Positions 1-9,092 are shown, counted from the stretch's first letter. The stretch: DNA of 64,000 nucleotides from Fabrea salina (GCA_022984795.1 JALIHJ010000030.1:124001-188000), one strand, 5' to 3'. Numbers and translations are program-made. Notes: generated by a model from the sequence alone, not told the origin.

Positions 1-1151
1 TCACTTTTGCCCGGGAACAAAGGAAACCCAGTAGCTAGTTCAACTATAATGCACCCTAAGCTCCACATGTCTATAGAACTTGTGTAAGGGATTCCTAGAA
101 TCACTTCTGGGGCTCTATAGAACCTAGACTGTATGTAAGTAAACACTTTTTGGTTTTCAAAGCAAGACGCTCCAAAGTCAATTATTCTTAGTAAAGAGTC
201 TGCTGAAGACTTAAGCAAGATGTTTTCAGGCTTTAGGTCGCAGTGGATTATTCGGTGCTTACCTAAAAGCCTAAGACACTGCAGAATTTGGTAGGTAAAA
301 TTCCTAATAAGCTTCATTGAAAGGCCGTTGTAGTTGTTTGACCTTATAAACTGATAAAGGTTCATGTTCAAGAGTTCAAAGGTTATACAAAAGTGACTTC
401 TGAACACAAAAAACTCATGCATTTGCACAACGTTGGAGTTTTGTTCTTGGTCTTTTTGGTTTAAAAATTGCAGTATTTCAGTTTCTAACTTAGCTTGTTC
501 TTGGAACTTAGGTTGGTTTTTTATGATTTTTAAGGCACACTGGATGCCTTGTTTGTGGTCAAACACCTGCAAAACTTGTCCAAAAGTGCCTTTACCTAGC
601 AGTTTGAGTATTTCGTACCTAAAGTATATGTGATCCCCAATTGTTACTTTGTAATCACCGTTTTCTTCGTCAAACCCGAAGTTGTGTTCATAAGAGTTTC
701 CTTCAACCTTACAAGCCTTTTCCCCGATATAGTAGATGTTTGTGTACTCAAGAATTTCTTTTTGTTCGTATAAACTAAGTGCTTGTTTGCGGTTTAGAAA
801 CACTTTAGAGGGTTTGAAAGGAACCTTTCCAGTCAAAGTTTCTTCTTCAGAATACTTCTTTTGAAGCAACTCGTTAACATTAGTTAATATTTTAGAGTTG
901 GCGCTATATGTGTGTTTGTGATGGAACCTTTTTTTGAACTGTTGGGTTTTCAAAACGTTGTCAGTGCTGAGCTGGGACCCCAGGATACTAGAGAGAGTTT
1001 CATGGTTCATAGAGAAGTGCTTTGTGTGGCGAGTTCGAGTGAACTGGTACTTTTGTGAGTAGTTTCTTGTGGACACTGGTATGTAAGGGTATTTAAGGTT
1101 TTCTGAACTTTCTTCAAAAGTGGTTTCTAAACTTTTCAAATTCTTTTTCAT
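1..1151 (-). CDS. DYRK-family dual-specificity protein kinase (3' end outside window)
   Basis: The gene starts at ATG 1151 on the minus strand and stays open to the window edge, giving 383 residues with the C-terminus missing. The first ~170 residues are basic and low-complexity. The kinase domain follows: glycine loop GKGTFGQV, the VAIK-type lysine in ALKII, and the catalytic loop HCDLKPENIL. HCD in place of HRD is typical of DYRKs. It continues with DFGASC, the activation segment YIQSRFYRAPE and DMWSLGCI. The YIQSR stretch carries the tyrosine that DYRKs autophosphorylate during folding. DYRK/YAK kinases act in growth control, splicing and ciliary control; which subgroup this is cannot be told without the C-terminus. 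The divergent small gene at 1221 starts 69 bp away. Confidence 0.9.
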   Translation of the reverse strand, partial: MKKNLKSLETTFEESSENLKYPYIPVSTRNYSQKYQFTRTRHTKHFSMNHETLSSILGSQLSTDNVLKTQQFKKRFHHKHTYSANSKILTNVNELLQKKYSEEETLTGKVPFKPSKVFLNRKQALSLYEQKEILEYTNIYYIGEKACKVEGNSYEHNFGFDEENGDYKVTIGDHIYFRYEILKLLGKGTFGQVLQVFDHKQGIQCALKIIKNQPKFQEQAKLETEILQFLNQKDQEQNSNVVQMHEFFVFRSHFCITFELLNMNLYQFIRSNNYNGLSMKLIRNFTYQILQCLRLLGKHRIIHCDLKPENILLKSSADSLLRIIDFGASCFENQKVFTYIQSRFYRAPEVILGIPYTSSIDMWSLGCIIVELATGFPLFPGKS

Positions 1152-1220
1152 AATTTACTTTTAACAAACTTAACGGTACAAAGAGTTAGTGTATTTCTAT
1201 CTAAGTGTGCATAAAAATAA

Positions 1221-1460
1221 ATGCCTAAGGTACCATTCGAACCTTCCAAGTTAAAAACCCTAGGAAAGTCTAGGTACAGGTATGTAATGGCCCAGTTGTT
1301 TATTGGGGTGAGTTTCAGCGTCGTGACTTTCAATCACTGCAAGGATTTTGCCAAGAAACTGAGGGAACAACGAGTTTCTGAACTCAAAGAGCAAATTGCT
1401 GCTGTGAACCCTGACAAAGAAGCCCAAAAAAGACTACTTAAGGTTTACGGACTAGAGTAA
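1221..1460 (+). CDS. small single-pass membrane protein, unknown function
   Basis: 79-residue reading frame from an ATG with an A-rich upstream context (ataaaaataaATG) to TAA. A basic N-terminus (about residues 1-22) precedes one hydrophobic segment (about 23-40), followed by a charged helical tail rich in K, E and R. The size and shape resemble small inner-membrane respiratory-chain accessory subunits, but I recognise no family. It sits between the divergent DYRK gene and the convergent cysteine-rich gene, whose stop codon is 25 bp beyond its own. The codon use matches its neighbours, which supports a real gene. Confidence 0.7.
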   Translation: MPKVPFEPSKLKTLGKSRYRYVMAQLFIGVSFSVVTFNHCKDFAKKLREQRVSELKEQIAAVNPDKEAQKRLLKVYGLE

Positions 1461-1485
1461 TTAAAGGAAACTTGTTAGCTTTTAC

Positions 1486-4400
1486 TTAGAAGAGGAGTTG
1501 CAGAAGAGAAAAGATCAGCAAGTTGCATATGCTGAAGGCACTCTCAGGCACAAAGGTTTTGTTAGAGTAGGTATTGGATAAAGTGATGCTTCCACAGCCT
1601 CTATCTTTACTACTGTGTTTTTCCATGATACCATCTTCGTTTAGTTGTCCAAAGGCATAAAGCAGAGTGTAGTTTTTTCCAGGAACTAGCTTCAGAGTCT
1701 CGTTTACAACGTTAGTGTTGAGTTTTCTAATCCAGTTTGCCACTATTCCTCCTTCAGCAGCATTATTCACCTCTTTATGCTCGAAGGTCGGAGTAGTGTT
1801 GTTCACAGGACGGCCTCCTCTGCTCTGGAGGTTGAAAGTGTTCATGTGGAACAGACTGTGGTTCTTGAGCATCAACACAGCGTAGTCCCCGTCTTGCATC
1901 GAAATAGACTCAGAGGGGTCTTTCAGGGCCACTCCACACCAACCGTAGTTGTTTGAGTTGCTGACTATACTTGAGTTCAGACTCAGAGTGAATACGACCT
2001 CATCACTGAGAACTTCCCACTTAAAAATTCCATATTTGATAGTTTCGTTGCCTAATTTAACAGGAGGCACATTGGCATTCCCAGAGAAGTTGTTGTATAA
2101 ATCAATAGTTCCGTAACCTCTGTTGATATCTTCATGTTTCTTCATTTGGCCATTAGAATCTAATTCTCCAAAGGCGTAGAGTAAGTTGTACCTTTCTAAA
2201 GGAGCTAAGTTGATAGTCTCGTTTGAATTTTTTTCAAGATCCCTAGTCCAACTTGCCACAATAGTTTCGTTTTGGTTCTTCACAGTAATTTCTTTAAAGG
2301 TTGGATTCGTGTTGTTCATGGGACGGCCTCCTTTGGTAGTTAGGTTGAAAGTGTTCATGTGGAACAGACTGTGGTTCTTAAGCATCAACACAGCGTAGTC
2401 TCCGTCTTGCATTGTAACTGGGTAAGAATGTTCCCTTAAGGCAACTGCGTACCAGCCGTAGTCAAACAAAGCGTTGTTTACTATGTCTGGATCAACTGTA
2501 AGGTTGAATATGACTTGACTATACCTAACTTGCCACTGCAATTTTGCTCCTTTCAAAGTTTCTTTGCCCCAATCTTTAAGATTATGAACTCTGGCCCAAA
2601 AGTCTTTGTTGAAAGCTTCCTTTGTGCATTTGTCGTTTTCATGATACCTAGCGAAGTTTGTGAAGTTGTAGAGTGCTACATAGAACTGATCTGGATTGTA
2701 TTTTTTTTTTTCTGTGGCGTTTACAGCCTTCATTAAGCACTCAACGCTGTACCTTCTCTCTGTGTTGCAGAAAGTATTATTAGTGTGGTCTATTTTCTTA
2801 AATTGACTAATGAGCAAAGCCCCAGGAGGGTCTCCAGTCATGGGACTGCAGTACTTCTTAGCAGATGGGTTCATTCCGCACGAACAAGTGCCTTGGAAGC
2901 CCGAGCCAACTGTGCAATTTTCAGTATGAGTGCACTCTGTGGGGAAAGAACTTGACTTAGGAGCACTCACACAAGTCCCTGAAGTGCTGTTGTATGTGCC
3001 GCTCTCACAAGCATAACTGAAACCTGACCCTATGCTGATGCTTGACTGAGGAGGTGGAACACGGTCCCCTATCTTTCCAGAGAAGTAAGGAACGCAAGGG
3101 TGGTTGCCGATTTGGCCACTTGTGGTGTTGCAGAAGGCCCCCAGTGCACACTCGAAGTCACTTATGCACCCTGAAGAACCTATTGGAATCAACTCTGTGC
3201 ACTCGTCAAGAAGGTTGCAGTACAGTCCTGGGTCGCAGTCTTTGTTGTGCGAGCAACTGCCTCCTTTGGGTTTGCCTTTGCACACTCCTTCTGCACAGTT
3301 TCCAGAAATGCACTGAGTGTTGTTAGAACAACTCTCTCCAGGGTACTTAGGAGATGGTTCAGGGGCTTGTCCACAGGTAACATTCAGGAATTTATTACTC
3401 ACTGCTAGTTCGCTGTCACAGTAAGAGTCATGCGAGTCGTTCGGGCATCCTCTTGAGTAAAAGGTGTTGTCTCCTTCGTTGTAGGCAATGCACACTCCTT
3501 CTTTCCAGTCACTTCCACCGCAAGCATAGGCCTTGCACTCAAAGTCCTTTTCAGAAAGTCCGAAGTATTTTTGGTTGTAAATGACTTTGGTGCAGTCGTC
3601 GTTTCCTTGGTACCTGCCGTAGTCTTCAGCTAGCAAATCGTTCCTTGCAAGTTGGAGTCTTTCATGGGAGCTCAGGGTCTTTTCCAAGCAGTACTCGTCG
3701 AACCTGCCTAGAGTCTGGCAACTCTTGATTGTTGGGGAGTTAACGTGTTTCAACAAAAGCGACCTCTTGGTTTTCGAAGGAGGATCCCCTGTGAAGGTAT
3801 CGCAGTACTTGAAGCCTTCCTTGTCCATTCCGCACTTACAAGACCCAGATACAAGTGTTTTGTTACCAGTTCCTATGCAATCATTGTCTTTCTCGCAAGG
3901 TTTCCCATAATTGGGGTTGATGATTTCTTCTATGCACTTGCCTGTGCCGTTTTCGTCAAAGATGGTTTCTTCACAGCCTCCTGACTTGCACAGGTTAGTT
4001 ACTCCTTGTCCGTTCCAAGTCAAGCACATCCCAACAGTTTGCCCGTTTTCTAAACTGTAGTAAGACACACATGTTCCTTCTTCGTAGTAAGTCCGGTTGC
4101 AAGCCATGGTGTTCACGCATTCAAAGTCACTTCTGCAAACCTGTCCTTGACCTTTCTGAGTCTTGCATTTTCCGTCCTGTGCACAGTAGTTCCCAACATT
4201 ACAGTCACCGTGTGATGTGCAAGATTCGCCTAGTGGTTGGCCCTGGCATTTATTGGAAGCACAGTTATCCGACAAGCAATCAGAGTCCTTAACACAATTC
4301 TCTCCAGGAAGCTTGGGCTCCCTAACAGGTCTGGGTTCTGGTCCGCACGTAGAGTTTTGGGTTACTCCAGGACCCACGACGCAATGTGGATCTGTAGTGG

Positions 4401-4545
4401 TCTGGCAGACCTGCATTAAAACAACATTCTGGGTGATGTTTTTGTTTACGCAAACGTTTCCATAGTCGATTCCTTCGCTATGGCAACTGTAACGAGTGCA
4501 TTCTCCACCAGCTTCTGCTAATGTTAATAGGAGTAGACTCCACAT
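1486..4545 (-). CDS. large cysteine-rich surface protein with two DOMON-like domains (copy A)
   Basis: 1019 residues from ATG 4545. The reading frame extends five codons further upstream, but without an ATG, and the second copy of the gene at 62685 begins at the same Met-Trp-Ser. A signal peptide (~1-14) is followed by cysteine-rich EB/Dickkopf-like modules such as CVKDSDCLSDNCASNKC. These appear as two related halves (~55-330 and ~395-590). Two tandem DOMON-like beta domains (~650-810 and ~830-990) share the motif QDGDYAVLMLKNHSLFHMN. The C-terminal ~17 residues are hydrophobic, as in a GPI-anchor signal or membrane tail, and there are many N-glycosylation sequons. It is probably an adhesion or surface-coat protein; the ligand is unknown. 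DOMON domains in other proteins bind haem or sugars. Confidence 0.85.
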   Translation of the reverse strand: MWSLLLLTLAEAGGECTRYSCHSEGIDYGNVCVNKNITQNVVLMQVCQTTTDPHCVVGPGVTQNSTCGPEPRPVREPKLPGENCVKDSDCLSDNCASNKCQGQPLGESCTSHGDCNVGNYCAQDGKCKTQKGQGQVCRSDFECVNTMACNRTYYEEGTCVSYYSLENGQTVGMCLTWNGQGVTNLCKSGGCEETIFDENGTGKCIEEIINPNYGKPCEKDNDCIGTGNKTLVSGSCKCGMDKEGFKYCDTFTGDPPSKTKRSLLLKHVNSPTIKSCQTLGRFDEYCLEKTLSSHERLQLARNDLLAEDYGRYQGNDDCTKVIYNQKYFGLSEKDFECKAYACGGSDWKEGVCIAYNEGDNTFYSRGCPNDSHDSYCDSELAVSNKFLNVTCGQAPEPSPKYPGESCSNNTQCISGNCAEGVCKGKPKGGSCSHNKDCDPGLYCNLLDECTELIPIGSSGCISDFECALGAFCNTTSGQIGNHPCVPYFSGKIGDRVPPPQSSISIGSGFSYACESGTYNSTSGTCVSAPKSSSFPTECTHTENCTVGSGFQGTCSCGMNPSAKKYCSPMTGDPPGALLISQFKKIDHTNNTFCNTERRYSVECLMKAVNATEKKKYNPDQFYVALYNFTNFARYHENDKCTKEAFNKDFWARVHNLKDWGKETLKGAKLQWQVRYSQVIFNLTVDPDIVNNALFDYGWYAVALREHSYPVTMQDGDYAVLMLKNHSLFHMNTFNLTTKGGRPMNNTNPTFKEITVKNQNETIVASWTRDLEKNSNETINLAPLERYNLLYAFGELDSNGQMKKHEDINRGYGTIDLYNNFSGNANVPPVKLGNETIKYGIFKWEVLSDEVVFTLSLNSSIVSNSNNYGWCGVALKDPSESISMQDGDYAVLMLKNHSLFHMNTFNLQSRGGRPVNNTTPTFEHKEVNNAAEGGIVANWIRKLNTNVVNETLKLVPGKNYTLLYAFGQLNEDGIMEKHSSKDRGCGSITLSNTYSNKTFVPESAFSICNLLIFSLLQLLF
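1808..1899 (-). repeat. intragenic repeat, unit 2 (DOMON-like core)
   Basis: This 92-bp segment encodes the core of the second DOMON-like domain and is nearly identical in DNA sequence to 2321-2412. The part encoding QDGDYAVLMLKNHSLFHMN is the best conserved, with differences clustered at one edge. Confidence 0.85.
2321..2412 (-). repeat. intragenic repeat, unit 1 (DOMON-like core)
   Basis: 92-bp partner of 1808-1899 in the first DOMON-like domain. The units are direct repeats 513 bp apart inside one gene. Confidence 0.85.
3230..4545 (-). repeat. arm A of a long inverted repeat (5' part of cysteine-rich gene copy A)
   Basis: This segment, read on the minus strand, matches 62685-64000 on the plus strand with no length difference over 1316 bp. 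By eye I noted about a dozen substitutions, i.e. roughly 99% identity. Homology stops within about 20 bp upstream of the start codons; the right arm is cut by the window edge. Confidence 0.95.
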
Positions 4546-4930
4546 TAATTTTCTCAACAAACATGGAATCCTTGAATATTAGTTTTTGGAGGCTTTATCT
4601 CCAAAGGCTTAGGGTTATCTAAGATTGAAATGCAGTTCTTTATCAATATTATCCATCCATTCAAAAATAGTTGTTTAGATTCTAAATATTCGAAAAGTTG
4701 ATAAAAAATTTCAAGATACCTCAAAAACAGGGTGCTGAGTTGTGTTAGAAGATTTTTACTCTAATGCTTATAGAAGATTTAATTCTTTGCAGACAGTGTG
4801 GTTCTCAAACTCGGAACATTGATAAAAAAACCAGCACAAATACTAACAACATATGCGTAGATTCCGCACTAAAGTAACTTATTCTTCCAAATAAATTCAA
4901 TTCCCAGTTCGAACCAACTACGAGAAGCTA

Positions 4931-4952
4931 CTTATGGCCATTCAGCCATAAG
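4931..4952. promoter_or_regulatory. perfect 8-bp inverted repeat upstream of photolyase
   Basis: CTTATGGC, a 6-nt loop, then GCCATAAG. It lies about 10 bp upstream of a TATA-like element and 78 bp upstream of the photolyase ATG. The position suits a binding site for a dimeric regulator, but that is inference. Confidence 0.45.
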
Positions 4953-4961
4953 GGCCTTAAT

Positions 4962-4969
4962 TATAAAAG
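4962..4969 (+). promoter_or_regulatory. TATA-like box of photolyase gene
   Basis: TATAAAAG, ending 60 bp upstream of the photolyase ATG. Most genes in the window have no room for such an element. Confidence 0.45.
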
Positions 4970-5029
4970 GGCACTCAATAGCCCAAGCTAATTCTAATAG
5001 TTCTAATAGAAAGCTGTAATTACTGAAAT

Positions 5030-6454
5030 ATGAAGCGCATGAAGCAACCTTTGGTAGTGCATTGGTTCCGCCAAGACTTGCGACTTAGCGATAATCCCGC
5101 TTTGAATGCTGCAGCATCTAGAGGAAAAGTGCTGCCTCTTTACATACTAGACGATGTTAACGCAGGCGAACATGCTATGGGAGGTGCTAGTCGCTGGTGG
5201 TTGCACCATAGCTTGATTGCCTTGCAAAATGACTTGAATGGAAGTTTAGTTGTAGCAAAAGGCGATGCAAAGAAGATTCTAGTAGAACTCGTCCAGAACT
5301 TTTCAATCCAGGCAGTGTACTGGAACAGGTGCTATGAACCTTGGCGCGTTCAGCGAGACACCCAAATTGAAAGTGAGTTAAAGTCTTTAGGAATTACTAC
5401 TGCTAGCTTCAACGGAAGTTTGTTGTGGGAACCTAAAGACATTAATAAGCCTGATGGGACTCCTTACAAAGTTTTCACGCACTTTTACCGCAAAGGGTGT
5501 TTGTCTGCTCCTGAACCAAGAAATCCTCTTTCTGCTCCAGAGAACCTTGAGTTAGCTGAGGACTTAGGACCTTCAATGAGCATAGAAGACTTGGAACTGC
5601 TCCCTACCACAAGATGGGACCTTAAACTTGAAAATTACTGGAAGTTTGGAGAAGAAGGTGCTCAGGAAAGACTCAATAGCTTTCTGAAGAGCGGATTGTA
5701 TGACTACAAGAAAGGAAGAGACTTTCCAGCTGACAAAAAGGTTTCTAAGTTATCTCCCTACTTGCACTTCGGGCAGATTTCTCCTAACCAAGTGTGGTAT
5801 GTGGTAAAAGCGCAAGGCAACAATAAAAACGTAGACCACTACTTAAGTGAACTAGGCTGGCGTGAGTTTTCTTACTATCAGCTTTATCATTACCCCCATT
5901 TGCCTGACCAAAACATGAACACTCGGTTTAACAGCTTTCCTTGGAAAGACCCAGGTGACAAGTTCAAACGCTGGTGCAAAGGACAAACTGGATGCCCTAT
6001 AGTGGATGCAGGGATGCGTGAACTCTGGGAAACCGGGTATATGCACAACCGCACTCGCATGATCACAGCTTCCTTTTTGACCAAAAACATGATGGTCCAC
6101 TGGTGGCACGGAGAACAGTGGTTTTGGGACTGCTTAGTTGACGCAGACTTAGCAAGTAACAGTGCTGGATGGCAGTGGGTGGCAGGTTGTGGAGCTGACG
6201 CTGCTCCCTACTATAGAATTTTCAACCCAGTTTTGCAAGGTCAGAAGTTTGACCCTGAAGGAAACTACATAAGAAGGTACATTCCAGAACTCAAAGACTT
6301 ACCTAACAAGTACTTAGCTTGTCCTTGGGAAGCACCAGTTTCTGTGTTAAGAGAAGCTGGAGTTAAGTTAGGCGAAACTTACCCTCGACTATTAGTGGAC
6401 ATTCAAGCTTCAAGGAACTCAGCTTTGGCAGCTTTTAATAAAATCAGTAGGTAG
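5030..6454 (+). CDS. phr: class I CPD photolyase / cryptochrome-photolyase family
   Basis: 474 residues, the usual length for class I photolyases. The N-terminal alpha/beta antenna domain (~6-135) begins with VVHWFRQDLRLSDNPAL. The C-terminal FAD-binding domain (~200-470) carries LGWREFSYYQL, MRELWETGYMHNRTRM and WQWVAGCGADAAPYYRIFNP, which in known photolyases line the FAD pocket and supply part of the electron-transfer tryptophan chain. The absence of a long C-terminal tail favours a DNA-repair photolyase over a signalling cryptochrome. It would split cyclobutane pyrimidine dimers using blue light, in the nucleus or mitochondria. The stop codon directly abuts the stop codon of the convergent gene at 6455. 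A hairpin and TATA-like box lie upstream. Confidence 0.93.
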   Translation: MKRMKQPLVVHWFRQDLRLSDNPALNAAASRGKVLPLYILDDVNAGEHAMGGASRWWLHHSLIALQNDLNGSLVVAKGDAKKILVELVQNFSIQAVYWNRCYEPWRVQRDTQIESELKSLGITTASFNGSLLWEPKDINKPDGTPYKVFTHFYRKGCLSAPEPRNPLSAPENLELAEDLGPSMSIEDLELLPTTRWDLKLENYWKFGEEGAQERLNSFLKSGLYDYKKGRDFPADKKVSKLSPYLHFGQISPNQVWYVVKAQGNNKNVDHYLSELGWREFSYYQLYHYPHLPDQNMNTRFNSFPWKDPGDKFKRWCKGQTGCPIVDAGMRELWETGYMHNRTRMITASFLTKNMMVHWWHGEQWFWDCLVDADLASNSAGWQWVAGCGADAAPYYRIFNPVLQGQKFDPEGNYIRRYIPELKDLPNKYLACPWEAPVSVLREAGVKLGETYPRLLVDIQASRNSALAAFNKISR

Positions 6455-6685
6455 TTAGTTACTAAATTTAGCCTGCAGTTGTTCACGTCTTGCTTCGAGC
6501 TTAGCTTTGTACTGTGTGTAGGCAACCCCAAAAAATACTAAAGGAGAAACTAAAGCTAAGCTGTGTGACTTCCAAGAAGAGTAAGGCCTCATTTTAAAGT
6601 ACCTGACTCCAAAGTATATTCCTCCGCAAGTGAAGAACCACTGTCGAAAGGCCAAACAAAAAGTGCACTTAGGGGAACTTTCCAT
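6455..6685 (-). CDS. small two-segment membrane protein, unknown (possibly DMAC1-like)
   Basis: 76 residues. A CTFC motif near the N-terminus leads into a hydrophobic stretch (~8-28), and a second follows (~43-58) before a charged helical tail. A cysteine pair before two short membrane segments recalls the mitochondrial DMAC1/TMEM261 family, but the match is too weak to name it. Its stop codon is immediately next to the photolyase stop, with no intergenic base. Its ATG lies 5 bp from the ATG of the divergent MED31-HIBCH gene. Both borders with neighbours are therefore minimal. Confidence 0.65.
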   Translation of the reverse strand: MESSPKCTFCLAFRQWFFTCGGIYFGVRYFKMRPYSSWKSHSLALVSPLVFFGVAYTQYKAKLEARREQLQAKFSN

Positions 6686-6690
6686 ATTAA
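6686..6690. promoter_or_regulatory. 5-bp bidirectional start region (CAT-ATTAA-ATG)
   Basis: The start codons of the genes at 6685 (-) and 6691 (+) are separated only by ATTAA. Any promoter must overlap this spacer and the adjacent coding sequence. Confidence 0.6.
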
Positions 6691-8076
6691 ATGCAAGAGC
6701 AAACGGAATTTCTAAGATTCCAAATGGAACTAGAGTTTATTCAGTGCTTGTGTCACATGGGGTACCTGAACTGTAAGACTTACCTAGACCTTGCACTTAC
6801 AGGTTACTTTGACGACCCTAAGTTCATTGCTTATTTGGAGTACCTTAAGTACTGGAAGTCCCCTGAGTACTCTAAGTTCCTTATGTAACAACTACTTAGC
6901 TTTCCACAGTGCCTTCACTTTTTAGAACTTCTGCAGTCACAAGAGTTCAGGCAGTCTTGCAAAGACACGGCTTTCACCGACATGATGCATCGACAGCAGT
7001 TCTTCCACTGGTACTACCAAGAAAAGTCCCAGCCTGTAGAAAAGTACATCACTCCTATGCTCAAACTAGAATTAACTGACTCTTACCACGAAATTGTAAT
7101 AGCAAGAGAAGCCAGTTTGAACACATTTAACCTAGAAATACTTGAAAGCTTAAAAAAGATTCTTACTCAAACTAAGGAATCTCCCCAGCTTCTAATGCTT
7201 TCAGGTGAGAAAAAAGTACTTAGTGCGGGGGACGACTACGTAGGAATCTTTTATTCGCCTAGAAGCATTTCTGACTATTTAGCTTACAAGTTCCAGTCTT
7301 GGTATTTACTTAAGTGCCGCCAAAACAGTTTGTGCTTTATGCAGGGCTCAATCATGGGCTCAGGACTTGGACTAGCGCTCTCGTGCAATTTAAGGGTAGC
7401 CACTCCTTCTACAGTGGTTCAACTGCCTGAGAATTCTTTAGGTCTGATTCCTGACCCAAGTGCTTTGTACTTTTTAAGCACTCACTCTAACCAACCCCTA
7501 GGCCTTTACTTAGCCCTTTCTGGAGCTACTCTCAAAGGGGCTGACTTGTACTTGTACGGATTTGCTACACACTTTATGAGTGACGACATGGTGAACAGAG
7601 CTGTAACCAGCATTAAAGGCGGACATTCTTTAAGTGTAGTTTTAGACAAACTTTGCACAGTTCCTTCAGTTAGTCAGTCGTCCTTAGAGCCTGCAATGTC
7701 TGAAATAAAAGAAGTTTTTGGAAACTACACTTCTTTGCAAGACATTTATCAAAGACTTGCCAGTAGAAGCACTGATTTTTCCAAACAAACCCTTATGCTT
7801 TTGAAACCTTTGTGTCCTTTGTCTCTGAGAATAACTACAAAAGCCTTTTTTAACTTTAGCAAACTTACCTTTGAAGAAGCCCTCTGCAAAGGGTACGACC
7901 TGTTATGCCAGTTAATAATTCACAGAAGCTACAACTTTTCAATAGCAGTAAACCACAAACTTCTATACAAGTCAAAGTCCCCTATGCCTTGGAGTCCAGA
8001 CGACGTCTCCACAATAACTCCGCAAATATTGGCGCCCTTTTTCAATAATTCTGAAGGTCCCCATTTAGAACTTTAA
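6691..8076 (+). CDS. MED31 - 3-hydroxyisobutyryl-CoA hydrolase fusion
   Basis: Spliced over a 15-nt intron (6885-6899) this reads 456 residues. Residues 6-105 are a complete Mediator subunit 31: [11 protein letters not shown], the [17 protein letters not shown] stretch, and after the intron [12 protein letters not shown] and QQFFHWYY. Without a stop it continues (from ~118) into a crotonase-fold protein of the HIBCH type. This has SAGDDY at the oxyanion-hole strand, [28 protein letters not shown] with the Glu and Asp that act in HIBCH, FATHFM, and a C-terminus like HIBCH (PMPWSPDDV). MED31 works in nuclear transcription; HIBCH hydrolyses 3-hydroxyisobutyryl-CoA in mitochondrial valine breakdown, so the pairing is odd. 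An in-frame ATG at 7057 could start the HIBCH half alone, without an obvious targeting peptide. Confidence 0.88.
6885..6899 (+). other. 15-nt intron in MED31-HIBCH
   Basis: GTAACAACTACTTAG. Removing it restores the MED31 core motif across the junction; retention gives an immediate in-frame TAA. A is at position 10. Confidence 0.93.
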
Positions 8077-8084
8077 ATTTAAAT

Positions 8085-9092
8085 ATGCAAGTAGAGCGCG
8101 AATGCGACAAAGAAAACGTCTCTTACGGAAACCAAGCAACGCAGATAGAAAGGCTCAAAGAAAAAGGAATCAACCAAAATGACATTTCAAAACTAAAAGA
8201 AGCTGGCATTTGCACTGTGGAAAGTCTTAACATGATGACTAAGAAGTTCCTGATTACGATAAAAGGAATTTCTGAAGCCAAAGCTGATAAGTTATTGGAA
8301 GTCGCCAGAAGTTACATGCAGTTAGGCTTCATGACCGCTTCTGACTACAACGAAGCTAGGAAAAATATAGTATATTTAAGTTCAGGTTCCAAAGAAGTAG
8401 ACAAACTCCTTGGAGGCGGCATTGAAACAGGTTCTATTACTGAACTATTTGGGGAGTTCCGCACTGGCAAAACACAGATTTGCCACACTCTAGCTGTGAC
8501 CACTCAACTTCCCTTTGAAATGGGCGGAGCTGCTGCTAAAGTGATTTACATCGACACAGAAGGCACCTTCCGTCCTGAAAGAATCACAGCAGTGGCTCAG
8601 AGGTTTGGCCTGGACCCCCAAGCTTGTCTAGACAACATTATTTGCGGACGTCCTTACAACTCTGACCAGCAAATCCAGCTTTTAATGCACGCTTCAGCAC
8701 TTATGGCAGAGGGAAGGTTTGGGCTGCTTATAGTGGACTCAGCTACTTGTCTGTACAGAACAGACTACCAAGGACGTGGGGAGTTAGCCGCAAGGCAAAA
8801 CCACTTGGGTAAGTTTTTAAGGTACTTGCAGAGACTAGCTGACGAGTTCGGAGTAGCTGTAGTTATAACTAACCAAGTAGTGGCCCAAGTGGACGGAGCT
8901 GCTATGTTCCAAGCAGACGCAAAGAAGCCCATAGGGGGGCATATAATGGCACATGCTTCACAAACAAGACTCTACTTGAGGAAAGGTAGGGGTGAAAGCA
9001 GAATTATGAAAGTTTACGACTCTCCAAGCCTTCCTGAGTCAGAAGCAGCTTACGCTATTTCTGAAGGAGGCATAATTGACTATAATGACTAG
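8085..9092 (+). CDS. RAD51: RAD51 recombinase
   Basis: 335 residues, matching the family length (~340). An N-terminal helix-hairpin-helix domain (~20-80) precedes the RecA core with Walker A GEFRTGKT (~126-133), [12 protein letters not shown], Walker B LLIVDSA (~219), and the DNA-binding loop region [15 protein letters not shown]. It ends near [12 protein letters not shown] as RAD51 does. The protein forms filaments on single-stranded DNA and drives strand exchange in double-strand-break repair. The sequence looks closer to RAD51 than to DMC1, but a tree would be needed to exclude a meiotic paralogue. It starts 8 bp after the HIBCH stop and is followed 6 bp later by the next ATG. No intron was found. 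Confidence 0.95.
   Translation: MQVERECDKENVSYGNQATQIERLKEKGINQNDISKLKEAGICTVESLNMMTKKFLITIKGISEAKADKLLEVARSYMQLGFMTASDYNEARKNIVYLSSGSKEVDKLLGGGIETGSITELFGEFRTGKTQICHTLAVTTQLPFEMGGAAAKVIYIDTEGTFRPERITAVAQRFGLDPQACLDNIICGRPYNSDQQIQLLMHASALMAEGRFGLLIVDSATCLYRTDYQGRGELAARQNHLGKFLRYLQRLADEFGVAVVITNQVVAQVDGAAMFQADAKKPIGGHIMAHASQTRLYLRKGRGESRIMKVYDSPSLPESEAAYAISEGGIIDYND

Larger units (their letters stand above)
4546..5029. other. 484-bp divergent intergenic region between cysteine-rich gene A and photolyase
   Basis: No convincing reading frame is present. It holds a small inverted repeat near the cysteine-rich gene (TTTGGAG at 4585-4591 with CTCCAAA at 4599-4605), a stronger hairpin at 4931-4952 and a TATA-like element at 4962-4969. 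At this size it is one of the two largest gaps in the window, so it may carry regulation for both genes. Confidence 0.7.

Noticed and set aside
2515-4465. Open frames on the plus strand inside the cysteine-rich gene, for example 3042-3326 and 4217-4465
   Set aside because: They mirror the codon pattern of the real minus-strand gene; the same shadows reappear in copy B.
4913-4920. tRNA-like B-box (TTCGAACC) in the intergenic region before photolyase
   Set aside because: On either strand no T-arm pairing, anticodon arm or acceptor stem fits around it.
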